A stretch of DNA of 64,000 bases, from assembly GCA_035457725.1 (NCBI GenBank), contig DATIBC010000111.1:1-64000 (forward strand), read 5' to 3'. Position 1 is the first letter of the stretch, and every line of letters starts with the position of its first letter. The translations under genes and the position numbers were made by a program. The stretch is from DATFES01 sp035457725 (GTDB taxonomy: Bacteria > Pseudomonadota > Alphaproteobacteria > CACIAM-22H2). The notes beneath the pieces were generated by a model. It had not been told where the DNA came from and did no database searches. It worked only from the letters and a program-made list of their open reading frames with translations. Shown here one piece after another: positions 1 to 9,057 of the stretch.

Positions 1-447
1 GGCGACCGATGCGAGCGCCATGGCTTGGGCGCGCAATCGCACGCTCCAACGCCGCACCGACTCGCGTCCGACGGCGAGCTTTCGCGAAAGCATCGCCGCG
101 GCCATGACCCGCATACGGCGTAGCTTCTCGCCGAGGCAAGACGGCGCCATCGCGTCAATGGCGGCAAGTCCTTCTTGCACCCGCCGAAGCACCCGCCGCT
201 GCAGCTCGGGCGAAGCGGCGAGACGTTCGATGAACTCCTCCGGCCCCGGTCGCATGATCTGCAGGCGGTCCAGAACTTTTCGCTGCAGGCTCGGCGAACG
301 CAGCAGAAAACGGAGAAAGGCTCGCCGTTCGCTCGGCGTTAGACAACCGCGAACATAACACGGGATCAGGCTCTCGGCGTCGGCCTCGGTGCGCGGGATC
401 GGCGGCCGTCCCTGCTCGGCTTCGTGGCAACTCTCCTCACCGCTCAT
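1..447 (-). CDS. Partial regulator-like hypothetical protein (runs off left edge)
   Basis: The first 149 codons of a gene whose 3' end lies outside the window; the frame is open to the edge. The ATG at 447 has a good ribosome site (GGAGG, 5-nt spacer), which fixes the start. Residues about 27-44 (LIPCYVRGCLTPSERRAF) resemble the opening helix of anti-sigma-factor/zinc-finger-type regulators, but I see no HxxxCxxC zinc motif, so the resemblance is weak. The rest is basic and helical. It lies 61 nt downstream of the TpsB gene on the same strand and is probably co-transcribed with it, so it may belong to a secreted-protein locus continuing leftwards. No function is assigned. Confidence 0.6.
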   Translation of the reverse strand, partial: MSGEESCHEAEQGRPPIPRTEADAESLIPCYVRGCLTPSERRAFLRFLLRSPSLQRKVLDRLQIMRPGPEEFIERLAASPELQRRVLRRVQEGLAAIDAMAPSCLGEKLRRMRVMAAAMLSRKLAVGRESVRRWSVRLRAQAMALASVA

Positions 448-508
448 CCCATCCTCCGCCTTCTGGCGAATCATCCCCGACGATCCGCGCTCGCCGATTT
501 GCTCCTGC

Positions 509-2281
509 TCAATAGCCGATGATCACGCCGATATGCGTGCGCTGATCGCGATCGCGCGAGGCGAGCGGGGTGTCGCCGCGCAGTTGGACTCCGTGATCGA
601 CCCGCAGCGATAGATACGGACCGACCGAATAACGTAGACCGACGCCAACGCTGGCCGCAGTTTGATTGTCCGCCTCGCCCGGGGCCCGTCGGTACGGCGA
701 GGCCCTGCCATAGTCGAAGAACGCCAGGAACTGAAGCTGATCGCTCGGCGCGCTGACGCCGAGTAACGGCAGCACGGGAATGCTCGGCGTCCGCAACTCG
801 AGCGTCGCGACATACCCGAGGTCGCCCGAGAATGCGTCCTCCTCGTAACCGCGCACCGAACGAGCGCCGCCGACCGGCAAGCGTTCGCTGAACAATAGGT
901 TGCGATTTGACCATTGAGCTACGCCGCGGGCGACGAAGGAGAACTCGTCGGGCAAGAAAAACACGCGCTCAAGCCGTCCCCGAACGTAGGCGTAGCGCGC
1001 GTCGGCGCCGAAGCGTGCTTGACGAAACGCCGCGGTGGTGTTGTTCGACGTCACGTCGCCGGGCGAGTAATAGGCGTCGAGCGAGGCGGTCGTCGATCCG
1101 ATCCGGTCGAGCAACCCGACGACGTAGGAGATCACGCCTTGATTGATTTCCGGCGCCGAGGAGAACACGTTGACGCCACCGAACTCGAGGTCGCTGTTGT
1201 TGCGCTTGTATTCGGCGCCGAACGACACTTCGTGAGTGAGGCCGCCCGCGACCTCGACCCGCGGCAGCGGGACGATATATCGCGCGGCGAATTGCCTGCC
1301 GCTGCCGCGATTGCTGAACGCCCCGAGCGCCTGGGAGCGGGTCCGCGTATAACCGGCCGACAGGGTCAGGATATCGCGCCACGGCAAGGGGACCGTGTAG
1401 GCGCCGCTGTGACCCTGGAACGCGCTGGGCTCGATCGAGCGCGAGTACTGATAATCCAGTCGATGACCGAGACCCAGGGCATCGCCCCACGAGAACCCGG
1501 CGCTGAGACGGTCACGATCGGTGGCGCGCGTGCCGTCATTGGCGTAGCCGCCGAAAAATCGCACTGGAAACCGGTCGTTCGTCCGCAGGATGATGTCGCT
1601 GGTTCCCGGTTGTTGGCCCTGCCGCAAAACCGCGTCGACCGATCGAAAGGGATTGCTGTTGAGCCAGGCGAGATCGGCGTCGAGCGTGGCGCCGTCGATC
1701 GGCTCGCCTGGCTTGATGCGAACTGCCCCGGAGAGCTGGTTGCTGCTGAACCACTCGTTCCCCTGCACATCGACGACGCCAAGCCGCGCGACGATCACCA
1801 GCACTTGTAATGTGCCGCCGATGACCTCTTGCTCGGGTATGACTACGTCGGTGGCGGGAAATTTCGCTTGGCGAGAGAAGGCGATCGTCTCGGCGACCAA
1901 GTCGCGCAATATGTCGAGCTCGATGGGGCGGCCAAGATAACGTTCGGCGATGGCGTGAAAGCGGTCGTCGCGCAGGAACGGCGGACCATCGACGCTGACG
2001 CCGGCGGTCGCCGGCCATCCCTGCCGGCGGATTTGCCCAGGATCGGCGAGAAACACTAGGCCGCGGATCGTGCGCTCAGCTTGCGCTGGCTGCGCTAGCT
2101 GTGTGGCGCTCGATTCCGACTGCGCCTGATCGGTCGTCGACGTCGCGGCGACCGGCGCTGCGCAGACCAAGGTTGCGACGCCAATGGCGCCCGCCATCCG
2201 CCAGCCCCGATTTCGCCCACCGGGCCGGCATCCCGATCCGCCAAAGCAGCCAAGGACTCGCACTATAAGTTTCAACGCCAA
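509..2281 (-). CDS. ShlB/FhaC/HecB-family two-partner secretion outer-membrane transporter (TpsB)
   Basis: A TpsB protein would form a 16-strand outer-membrane barrel that exports and sometimes activates a large TpsA exoprotein. The sequence shows an N-terminal signal (basic RNRGWR followed by a hydrophobic stretch ending near VAAT), then about 100 residues of POTRA type (RTIRGLVFLADPGQ onward), then a long beta-rich barrel. The conserved Omp85/TpsB motif ARSVRGYEED lies near residue 475, and the chain ends in an aromatic residue (IIGY). The length of 590 aa is normal. The start is uncertain: 2281 is a TTG, a GTG occurs at 2263 and an ATG at 2197. The ATG would remove the basic part of the signal, so an upstream start is preferred. 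No TpsA partner is visible here; it may lie to the left. Confidence 0.88.
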   Translation of the reverse strand: MALKLIVRVLGCFGGSGCRPGGRNRGWRMAGAIGVATLVCAAPVAATSTTDQAQSESSATQLAQPAQAERTIRGLVFLADPGQIRRQGWPATAGVSVDGPPFLRDDRFHAIAERYLGRPIELDILRDLVAETIAFSRQAKFPATDVVIPEQEVIGGTLQVLVIVARLGVVDVQGNEWFSSNQLSGAVRIKPGEPIDGATLDADLAWLNSNPFRSVDAVLRQGQQPGTSDIILRTNDRFPVRFFGGYANDGTRATDRDRLSAGFSWGDALGLGHRLDYQYSRSIEPSAFQGHSGAYTVPLPWRDILTLSAGYTRTRSQALGAFSNRGSGRQFAARYIVPLPRVEVAGGLTHEVSFGAEYKRNNSDLEFGGVNVFSSAPEINQGVISYVVGLLDRIGSTTASLDAYYSPGDVTSNNTTAAFRQARFGADARYAYVRGRLERVFFLPDEFSFVARGVAQWSNRNLLFSERLPVGGARSVRGYEEDAFSGDLGYVATLELRTPSIPVLPLLGVSAPSDQLQFLAFFDYGRASPYRRAPGEADNQTAASVGVGLRYSVGPYLSLRVDHGVQLRGDTPLASRDRDQRTHIGVIIGY

Positions 2282-2562
2282 AACGCCGGTTGCCTGTTCT
2301 TGTGTAATTCATGCGCCTAGCCCTTTCCCCTAGGGATTCAGCGAAAGCGAGACGAAGTGAAACGATCGACCCGGTATATCGGAGTCTCCACATCGTTTCT
2401 CTTCACCCAAGAGGTATACTTTGTTTTATTCTGTATTGTGTCGTCAATACTTATTTACATTCTCTAATGCATCGCTTTTTAATCGATTGGAATCAAAGCC
2501 CGCCGGTGTCGCGCCGCCGCGATCGACATTTCGAACGACATGTGGGCGTGTGGCGCAGATCG
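2282..2562. other. AT-rich intergenic region upstream of the TpsB gene
   Basis: About 280 bases lie between two leftward genes. Positions 2390-2490 are strikingly AT-rich against the GC-rich background, with runs such as TTTTATTCTG and ACTTATTTACATT. This suggests the promoter of the TpsB gene, but no clear -35/-10 pair at good spacing could be fixed. Confidence 0.4.
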
Positions 2563-2754
2563 CTACAGCCGGGTCACTCGATCAGCCACCATTCCCAGCT
2601 GGGTTTTGCAGTAGCGTTGCGCTGCCCGTTCGGCCGCTGCGGCGTCTTTGAGCGGACCGCCCATGTCGATCCGCCGTCCGTCGGTCCATACGGACCAAAG
2701 GAACTCTTCGCTGCCGTCGCGATTGGTCCACCGTTCGACGATGATTTCGACCAT
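2563..2754 (-). CDS. Small conserved-looking hypothetical protein
   Basis: A 63-residue protein beginning MVEIIVERWTNRDGSEEF and rich in Trp and charged residues, with the pattern of a small compact beta domain (WSVWTDGRRIDMGG) followed by a helix rich in Ala and Glu. No family is recognised and no signal peptide or membrane segment is present. An upstream in-frame ATG at 2859 with AGGAC before it would add 35 residues of low-complexity sequence. I prefer the inner start because the domain-like sequence begins there, but this is not settled. The gene is divergent from pcm. Confidence 0.55.
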   Translation of the reverse strand: MVEIIVERWTNRDGSEEFLWSVWTDGRRIDMGGPLKDAAAAERAAQRYCKTQLGMVADRVTRL

Positions 2755-2869
2755 CGGGCTGTCCCGTGCGCTGGCTGGCTGAAGAACCGCCGGAGTATAG
2801 CCGCAAACGCCGCCTTCGGGCGTCACTGACCGATGGCGCTTCGCCGCCTGGGCGCTCATACTTGTCCTG

Positions 2870-3553
2870 ATGCTCGAGCGCGAGCAACTTCTTGGTGAAA
2901 TCGACAGCGACGCGCAAGAGACGGCCCGATTGACCGGTCGCGCGCAGCTGTCCCCGCGCGTACGTGCGGCACTGCTTCGCGTGCGTCGCGATGCGTTTGT
3001 CCCCGAGGCTGAGCGGCGCCTTGCCTATCTCAACACCGCTCTGCCGATCGGTCAGGGTCAGACGATTTCGCAGCCCTTCGTGGTCGCGATCATGACCGAG
3101 TTGCTCGATCTCGCGCCCACCGATCGGGTGCTCGAGATCGGCACGGGATCAGGTTATCAGGCGGCGATCCTGGCCGAACTCGCTGCCGAAGTGCTTACGA
3201 TCGAGGTCATCGCCTCGTTGGGCAAGGCGGCGGCCGAACGGCTGGCCGCGATGGGATACAAAAACGTGGAGGTGCGAATCGCGGATGGTAACGAGGGTTG
3301 GCCCGAGCGCGCCCCGTTCGACGCCATCATCGTCACCGCCGCGGCGCCGCAGGTCCCGCCTGCCCTCCTCGAACAGCTCAAGCCCGGCGGTCGCATGGTC
3401 ATACCGATTGGCTCGTGGCCGAACGGCCAGATCCTGACGCGGCTCGCCAAAGCTCCGGATGGCGCCATCACCCGATCGGAACATCTGCCCGTGGCATTTG
3501 TTCCGTTCGTGATCGGCGGATCGAAGGGCACGGAACGCGGGCGCATGCGCTGA
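2870..3553 (+). CDS. pcm: Protein-L-isoaspartate O-methyltransferase
   Basis: Pcm methylates the abnormal alpha-carboxyl of isoaspartyl residues in aged proteins using S-adenosylmethionine, starting their repair in the cytoplasm. The 227-residue sequence has the family substrate loop (about 59-70, PIGQGQTISQPF), SAM-binding motif I (VLEIGTGSGYQ, about 87-97), the acidic loop, and the post-motif region (DAIIVTAAAP near 147, LKPGGRMVIPIG near 168). Length matches the family. No strong ribosome site precedes the ATG at 2870. Neighbours are unrelated. About 5 kb away lies an isoaspartyl peptidase, another isoaspartate-handling enzyme, in a separate operon. Confidence 0.93.
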   Translation: MLEREQLLGEIDSDAQETARLTGRAQLSPRVRAALLRVRRDAFVPEAERRLAYLNTALPIGQGQTISQPFVVAIMTELLDLAPTDRVLEIGTGSGYQAAILAELAAEVLTIEVIASLGKAAAERLAAMGYKNVEVRIADGNEGWPERAPFDAIIVTAAAPQVPPALLEQLKPGGRMVIPIGSWPNGQILTRLAKAPDGAITRSEHLPVAFVPFVIGGSKGTERGRMR

Positions 3554-3581
3554 AGCGCGTCGCCCGCGTGCCGACCGCCGG

Positions 3582-4004
3582 CTATTCGGCGATATGCGCC
3601 GCTTGCTGCATCTCGGCGGCCAGGCCTCCGGCGTCGCGGCAGCCTTCGCTCGCCGGATCGGCCGTCGTGGTGGCGGAGCGACTGGCCATCTGAATCGTTG
3701 CGTCGTGGCATTTGGCGACCGCCGCCAAAACGATGGCGTTCCACCACGGGACACCCGACAAATCGCCACCATGACGGGCCACCGCCTCGGCGAACGACGC
3801 GAACGTCATCTCCTCCTGAACCGTCTCCATCGCGCACTGGCATACCGGCGCGGAAGCATTGGCGCCGCAGGCATCGAGAAAGGCGATCTCGTAATCGCGA
3901 GCGTACTCGAAGTTTACGGCCACGGCAGACGCGGGCGCGAACGACGCCAGACCAAGGAAGGCGGCGGCGGCATTCAACGTCGCGTGACGCAGGAAGGCTG
4001 GCAT
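3582..4004 (-). CDS. Exported hypothetical protein with conserved-type cysteines
   Basis: A 140-residue protein with a Sec signal peptide (MPAFLRHATLNAAAAFLGLA..., cleavage probably after ASA near residue 27). The ATG at 4004 is fixed by AGGAGG six bases upstream; the open frame extends further but that part looks random. The mature part contains several cysteines (DACGANASAPVCQCAME, KCHD, EGCRD), probably forming periplasmic disulfides. No family is recognised. The pattern ANASAPVCQCAMETVQ resembles small cysteine-containing periplasmic proteins, but I assign no function. It converges on pcm, and the stop codons are 28 nt apart. Confidence 0.7.
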   Translation of the reverse strand: MPAFLRHATLNAAAAFLGLASFAPASAVAVNFEYARDYEIAFLDACGANASAPVCQCAMETVQEEMTFASFAEAVARHGGDLSGVPWWNAIVLAAVAKCHDATIQMASRSATTTADPASEGCRDAGGLAAEMQQAAHIAE

Positions 4005-4105
4005 TCGATCCTCCTCTGGCAGGGTGGAGCGGGCGCGACCGGACGATCTTGCCGGACGCGCCATTCGAGGCAGGGACCGTGATCGCACGTCTTGGCAGCG
4101 GACTC

Positions 4106-4123
4106 CTGTGAGGCCGCTCACAG
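4106..4123. promoter_or_regulatory. Perfect inverted repeat upstream of the GMC oxidoreductase gene
   Basis: CTGTGAG and CTCACAG are exact reverse complements around a 4-base GCCG centre, about 85 nt upstream of the GMC start codon and in the divergent intergenic region. It could be an operator for a dimeric repressor or a transcript hairpin. No regulator gene is adjacent. Confidence 0.3.
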
Positions 4124-4206
4124 CATTGCGTCGATTTCTCGTTGCGCGGCAGAATGCCGGCACGAATGAGCATCGGCGGCACGCCGACGAGCCGAAGGAA
4201 GCGCCT

Positions 4207-5838
4207 ATGTCGACATCGAGCGCCTCGACCGCGGCCATTGGAACGTACGATTACATCGTCGTCGGCGCGGGCTCGGCTGGCTGCGTGCTGGCCAATCGCC
4301 TAACCGAGGACCCGTCGATCCGCGTCCTGCTGCTCGAGGCCGGCGGCAAGGACGACTACATCTGGATTCACATTCCGGTCGGGTATTTCAAGACGATGCA
4401 CAACCCGCGAACCGACTGGTGTTTCGTGACCGAGCCCGACCGCGGCCTCGGCGGCCGGGCGCTGAACTATCCGCGCGGCAAGACGCTCGGCGGCTGCTCG
4501 GCGATCAACGGACATATCTACATGCGCGGTCAGGCCCGCGATTACGATCAATGGCGTCAGCTCGGCAACGCGGGTTGGGGTTGGGACGATGTGCTGCCGT
4601 ATTTCAAGAAATCCGAGGACCAGGTTCGAGGGCCCGATGAGGCGCACGGCACCGGCGGCCCGTTGGCGGTGACGGAGCAGCGAATACGGCTGCCGGTTCT
4701 AGACGCGTTCATCGCCGCCGCCGAGGAGATCGGCATCCCGCGCAGCGCCGATTTCAATCGCGGCGACAACGAGGGCTGCGGGTATTTCCAGGTGACGCAG
4801 CGCAATGGTCTGCGCTGGAGCGCCGCCAAAGCTTTCCTGCATCCGATCACGAATCGGCCCAATCTCACGCTGGTGACGCACGCCCATGCGCTGCGGCTCA
4901 AGCTCGACGGCCGGCGCGTCACCGGCGTCGAATTCGACCGCGGCGGCGAGCGCCGCCATGCCGAAGTGCGCGGCGAGGTGCTGGTGGCGATGGGGTCGAT
5001 CGGCTCGCCGCAGCTCCTTCAAGCATCGGGGATCGGCCCGGGAGCACTGCTTGGCGAGCACGGCGTGCGCGTCGTCCACGATTTGCCCGGAGTGGGCGAG
5101 AACCTGCAGGACCACCTGCAGCTCCGGGTGATCTACAAAGTGCGGAACATCGGCACGCTTAACGAGGTCGTCAACAGCCCCCTCGGCAAATTGAAGATCG
5201 GCCTCGAATACCTACTCTTTCGCAGCGGACCGATGACGATGGGAGCCAGCCAGCTTGGCTGCTTCGCCAAGAGCGATCCGTCGCGCGAGACGCCCAATCT
5301 CGAATACCATGTGCAGCCGCTGTCGACCGACCGGTTGGGCGAAGGGCTACATCGGTTTCCGGCGATAACCGCATCCGTTTGCAACGTTCGGCCCGAAAGC
5401 CGCGGCCATGTCAGGATCAAGAGCGCCGACACGCGCGTCCCGGCGGCGATCACCACCAACTATCTATCGACGCCGGGCGATCGCAAGGTCGCCGCTGACG
5501 CGATAAGGTTGACCCGCAGGATTGTTCTCCAGACCAAGACGTTCGCTCGCTTCGCCCCCGAGGAGTATCGCCCCGGGCTCGCGGTCGACGGCGACGAGGC
5601 GCTCGCGCGCGCCGCCGGTGAGATCGGCACGACCATTTTTCATCCCGTGGGCACGTGCAAGATGGGTAACGACCCGATGTCGGTCGTCGACGATCGGCTC
5701 CGCGCTCACGGAATCGCCGGGCTGCGCGTGATCGACGCCTCGATCATGCCGACCATCACCTCGGGCAACACCAACGCACCGACGATCATGATCGCCGAGA
5801 AGGCGGCGGATATGATCAAGGCCGATCGGCGCGCTTGA
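4207..5838 (+). CDS. GMC-family FAD-dependent oxidoreductase (choline/alcohol dehydrogenase type)
   Basis: GMC flavoproteins oxidise alcohols such as choline, PEG or other primary alcohols to aldehydes. The 543-residue protein shows the FAD dinucleotide motif (DYIVVGAGSAGCVLANRL near residue 14), GMC signature 1 (GGKTLGGCSAINGHIYMRG region near 95), signature 2 (GSIGSPQLLQASGIGP near 265), and the C-terminal catalytic HPVGTCKMG with the distal Asn in TSGNTNAPTIMIAEKAA. Length is typical. The start at 4207 follows a GAAGGAAG ribosome site; upstream in-frame codons lack family similarity. It appears monocistronic. Substrate cannot be told from sequence, and choline dehydrogenase is only the nearest familiar name. 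Confidence 0.9.
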   Translation: MSTSSASTAAIGTYDYIVVGAGSAGCVLANRLTEDPSIRVLLLEAGGKDDYIWIHIPVGYFKTMHNPRTDWCFVTEPDRGLGGRALNYPRGKTLGGCSAINGHIYMRGQARDYDQWRQLGNAGWGWDDVLPYFKKSEDQVRGPDEAHGTGGPLAVTEQRIRLPVLDAFIAAAEEIGIPRSADFNRGDNEGCGYFQVTQRNGLRWSAAKAFLHPITNRPNLTLVTHAHALRLKLDGRRVTGVEFDRGGERRHAEVRGEVLVAMGSIGSPQLLQASGIGPGALLGEHGVRVVHDLPGVGENLQDHLQLRVIYKVRNIGTLNEVVNSPLGKLKIGLEYLLFRSGPMTMGASQLGCFAKSDPSRETPNLEYHVQPLSTDRLGEGLHRFPAITASVCNVRPESRGHVRIKSADTRVPAAITTNYLSTPGDRKVAADAIRLTRRIVLQTKTFARFAPEEYRPGLAVDGDEALARAAGEIGTTIFHPVGTCKMGNDPMSVVDDRLRAHGIAGLRVIDASIMPTITSGNTNAPTIMIAEKAADMIKADRRA

Positions 5839-5859
5839 ACCGCGCCCGTGGCGCACCGT

Positions 5860-5885
5860 GGCAAGTAAAGTCAGCTTGCCTTTTT
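5860..5885 (+). terminator. Candidate intrinsic terminator after the GMC gene
   Basis: GGCAAG (5860-5865) pairs with CTTGCC (5875-5880) around a 9-base loop, followed directly by TTTTT (5881-5885). The stem is only 6 bp, but its position 22 nt after the stop and the T-run fit an intrinsic terminator. Confidence 0.5.
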
Positions 5886-6166
5886 GCTTGCCCGTTTCAA
5901 ATCTGCGCCATGGGCCCGCTTTTATGTCTGAATGTCCTTGAACCGTCCTTTGCTGTCGCGGACCGTGTACAGTTTCGTGCCGGTCTTGCTGCGATGGGTC
6001 GTGCGCCTTTTGCCCGCCAAGATCCCCCCTGTTTATTTTTTGGCTGTGCGCCGGAATGGCGCCGACAATCGAATGGAGGCGGGGAAGCGCTGACGGTCAA
6101 GATTGGCGCTTCGGAGCGCGACGATCGCCTAGGAACTGAGCGCCTCTAACGCGAAAGGAGACCGCT
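5886..6166. other. Intergenic region, no gene seen
   Basis: About 280 bases separate the candidate GMC terminator from the SnoaL-like gene. I see no open frame with coding character, RNA gene or repeat. The last bases hold the ribosome site AAAGGAG for the GTG start at 6167. Confidence 0.4.
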
Positions 6167-6577
6167 GTGACCAAGTCGGCCGCTGAAGTGGTTCATGCGT
6201 ACTATGCCGCATTCAATGCCGACGACCTGGAGCGGTTTCTGTCCTTGCTGAGCGAGGACGTCGTTCACGACATCAACCAGGGTGGCCGCGAAACCGGTCG
6301 CGTGGCCTTCGCGGCCTTCATGCGCCGCATGGCACGGTGCTATCGCGAACAGATCGTCGATTTGGTCTTATTCGCCGAACCGACCGGAAAGCGTGTCGCC
6401 GCCGAGTTCACCGTGCTCGGCGAATACACTGCCAACGACGAGGGGCTGCCGCCGGCGCGCGGGCAGCGCTACCGGATCGCCGGTGGCAGCTTTTTCGAGG
6501 TCCGCGACGGCAAGATCGCGCGCGTCACCAACTATTACAACGTCCAGGACTGGATTCGCCAAGCGACGGCAGGCTGA
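6167..6577 (+). CDS. SnoaL/NTF2-like fold protein (ketosteroid-isomerase related)
   Basis: A 136-residue protein with the pattern of the NTF2-like superfamily: an N-terminal helix pair (VVHAYYAAFNADDLERFLSLL), a conserved VVHDINQGG strand, and beta strands ending FFEVRDGKIARVTNYYNVQDWI, which is typical of SnoaL-like/ketosteroid isomerase-related proteins. Members are small cytoplasmic isomerases, hydrolases or binding proteins, so the reaction is not predictable. The GTG start at 6167 is supported by AAAGGAG 9 bases upstream. It stands alone and converges on the DUF1127 gene. Confidence 0.82.
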   Translation: MTKSAAEVVHAYYAAFNADDLERFLSLLSEDVVHDINQGGRETGRVAFAAFMRRMARCYREQIVDLVLFAEPTGKRVAAEFTVLGEYTANDEGLPPARGQRYRIAGGSFFEVRDGKIARVTNYYNVQDWIRQATAG

Positions 6578-6598
6578 ATGCGCCGTCCGTTCCGGGCG

Positions 6599-6841
6599 TC
6601 AAACAATCCAAAACCGCCGTGCAACCTGCTGGTCGATGTCGGCGCGCGTCAGGCCGACGTCGGCCAGCGTGCGATCGTCGAGTTCAGCGAGCTCGCGGCG
6701 GTACCGGGCGCGCTCCTGGCATGCGAGCATGGCGGCGGTTATGGTTCTCACGGCGGCGAACATTTGGCCTATAAGCGTTGCCGAGGCCCGGTCTAGCGCG
6801 GTCACCGTCCGTGTCGCATAGTTCATCGTATCGGTGCTCAT
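6599..6841 (-). CDS. DUF1127 domain-containing small protein
   Basis: An 80-residue protein with the DUF1127 motif at its C-terminus (YRRELAELDDRTLADVGLTR, ending in aromatic/basic residues). In Alphaproteobacteria and other Proteobacteria such proteins are small, arginine-rich, often stress-induced, and some have been tied to RNA turnover and to phosphate and C/N homeostasis; that is family knowledge, not shown here. The start at 6841 has AGGAG 8 bases upstream; a further in-frame start lies 10 codons upstream. Divergent from the LysR gene at 7179. Confidence 0.8.
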   Translation of the reverse strand: MSTDTMNYATRTVTALDRASATLIGQMFAAVRTITAAMLACQERARYRRELAELDDRTLADVGLTRADIDQQVARRFWIV

Positions 6842-7178
6842 CGTCGTCGCTCCTCGATATTCGCTAGCCACCGAATGGCGTCACTTGATTGCCGTCGATC
6901 ATCGGGCGCGCGTTGTGCCACCGATCGCACGGCGGCGCTGTGATCATTGACACAGTCGATATGGCTGGCCTCGTGACTAGTTTCCAGAAGACATAAAGAT
7001 AAACGCATAACCCATTGCCATGACGATATTAATCGTAGTCAGGAGTGAGCCACTCTGAAACATGAATTAGCCGCCTGCGGGCGGGTCAACACATGCCGAT
7101 GCTGCATCGAAACGATACCCCCTCGGCAGCGCCCGAATCGTTAGTTTCATGCGAAATCAATTCGCGGAGTCTCCAGCC
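6842..7178. other. Divergent intergenic region between DUF1127 and LysR genes
   Basis: About 337 bases hold both promoters. The middle (6990-7045) is AT-rich (for example AAAGATAAACGCATAA and GATATTAATCG), and a small GC hairpin CCGCC-TGCG-GGCGG lies at 7071-7084. I see no further gene. As is usual for LysR regulators, the region may contain an autoregulatory site, but no T-N11-A palindrome could be fixed. Confidence 0.35.
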
Positions 7179-8111
7179 ATGGAGATGCACGAGATCCAAT
7201 ACTTTCTCGCCGTGTGCGAGACGCGAAACTTCACCCGCGCCGCCGAGGCGTGCAAAGTGACGCAGCCGGCGTTGAGCCGCGCCATCGCCAATCTCGAGCG
7301 GCAAGTGGGCGGCCAGCTATTTCGCCGCGAACGCACTTTGACGCACCTGACCGATCTCGGTCGCCTCTTGCGGCCGAACTTCGAGGAGGTCGTTGCGCGC
7401 GCCGAAGCCGCCAAGCGTACAGCGACGAGTTTTCTCAACCTCGAGCGTGCGCCGCTGCGGATCGGCGTCATGTGCACGGTCGGACCGCTGCGCTTCACCG
7501 GGTTCCTCGTCGATTTTCGCCGGCAGCGCCCTGGCCTGGAGATGTCGCTTTTCGAGGGCAATTGCGGCACGCTCCATCAGATGCTCGCCGGCGACAAGCT
7601 GGATGCGGCGGTTCTGGCGCAGCCGGATACGTATGACGAGGCGCTGGAAGCCATCCCGTTATATTGCGAGCGCTTCAGCGTCGCCATTCCGCCCGGGCAC
7701 CGTTTTGGCGAATGGCGGGTGGTTCCGCTCCCGGCCATCGCAAGCGAGCGGTATCTCGAACGGCTCAACTGCGAATTTGCGACGCGCTTCGACGATTTGC
7801 TCGCCGCCCGAGGCCTCGACGTCAATGTCGTCTTCCGCAGCGAACGCGAGGACTGGATCCAGATGATGGTGCTTGCCGGCCTCGGCATATGCCTGATGCC
7901 GGAGACGCTTCCCGTTTTTCCCGGCGTGATGACGAGGCCGCTATGCGAGCCGGACGTGATTCGCAGCGTCTCCCTGGTCGTGCCGGCCGATCGCCCGCGT
8001 TCCGTCGCGTTGCGGCACTTCATCGCCGCCGTGCGCGAGTACCCGTGGCCAACCTGCCCGCCGAAGAGCACAGCGTCGCCGCTTGACCAGACGATTCAAC
8101 GCGGCGGCTAA
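7179..8111 (+). CDS. LysR-family transcriptional regulator
   Basis: A 310-residue regulator. Residues 1-62 form the LysR helix-turn-helix (MHEIQYFLAVCETRNFTRAA, then VTQPALSRAIANLERQVGG), followed by a substrate-binding periplasmic-fold effector domain. The motif EMHEIQYFLAV and the short FLNLERAPLRIGVM linker resemble OxyR/HcaR-like LysR proteins that respond to small metabolites, but no redox cysteine pair of OxyR type is evident. The start at 7179 is chosen because the family begins here; 10 extra residues are possible. Its stop codon overlaps the stop of the convergent isoaspartyl peptidase gene (8108-8111). Target genes are unknown; the divergent DUF1127 gene is a candidate by position. 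Confidence 0.88.
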   Translation: MEMHEIQYFLAVCETRNFTRAAEACKVTQPALSRAIANLERQVGGQLFRRERTLTHLTDLGRLLRPNFEEVVARAEAAKRTATSFLNLERAPLRIGVMCTVGPLRFTGFLVDFRRQRPGLEMSLFEGNCGTLHQMLAGDKLDAAVLAQPDTYDEALEAIPLYCERFSVAIPPGHRFGEWRVVPLPAIASERYLERLNCEFATRFDDLLAARGLDVNVVFRSEREDWIQMMVLAGLGICLMPETLPVFPGVMTRPLCEPDVIRSVSLVVPADRPRSVALRHFIAAVREYPWPTCPPKSTASPLDQTIQRGG

Positions 8112-9057
8112 TCCTCGAATATTCGCACCTCGGGGCGAGCGTCGTCTTGCACCCAGCCGCGATACATGCCCTCGGTATTGAACGGCAGCGCGAGATTTCC
8201 GTGGCGATCGACGGCGACGAGACCGGCGCTCGAACCCATGGCCTTCAATTCGACCAGCACCAACGTCCGGCACGCCGTCGCGAGATCCTGCCCGCGATAC
8301 AGCAGCCGCGCCGCGATCTCGTGCGCCAGGACCCTGCGTATGAAAAATTCACCCTTCCCCGTGGCCGACACGGCGCAAGCGGCGTTGTCGGCATAGGTCC
8401 CGGCGCCGATGATTGGCGTGTCGCCGACCCGCCCTAGCGCCTTGTTGGTGAAGCCACCGGTCGAGGTCGCCGCGGCGAGATCGCCGTGCTGATCAAGCGC
8501 GACCGCACCCACCGTGCCGTGCTTCTGCGCTTCGCTGGCGGCCGCGGCTGCCGAGGGGCTGATCTGCGCCAGGCGACGAATTTCATCGAGCGCTCGCCGC
8601 CTCATCTCGGTGGCGAAATACACCTGCGGCACCGGAGCAAAACCTTGCTCTTCGGCGAACGCATCGGCGCCTTCGCCCGCCAGCAGCACATTGTCCGATT
8701 TCTCCATTACCGCGCGCGCGACCAGAATTGGATTGCGCGTTCGCCGCGCCGCCGCGATGGCGCCCGCCAATCGGCTGCGGCCGTCCATTATTGCGGCATC
8801 GAGTTCGTGGCCGCCGGCGGCGTTGAACACCGAGCCATGGCCGGCATTGAATAGCGGCGAATCCTCCATGGCGACCACCGCGGCGCTCACCGCGTCGATC
8901 GCCGAGCCGCCGTCCTGCAAACAGCGATGCCCCGCCTGCAGCGATTCGTGGAGCGCGGCTCGATACGCGGCCTCGAGTGCGGGGGTCATTTGCGCCTTGC
9001 TCAAGGTGCCGCAGCCGCCATGAATGGCCAGCGCGAATCGCCGATGAATGGCCTTGC

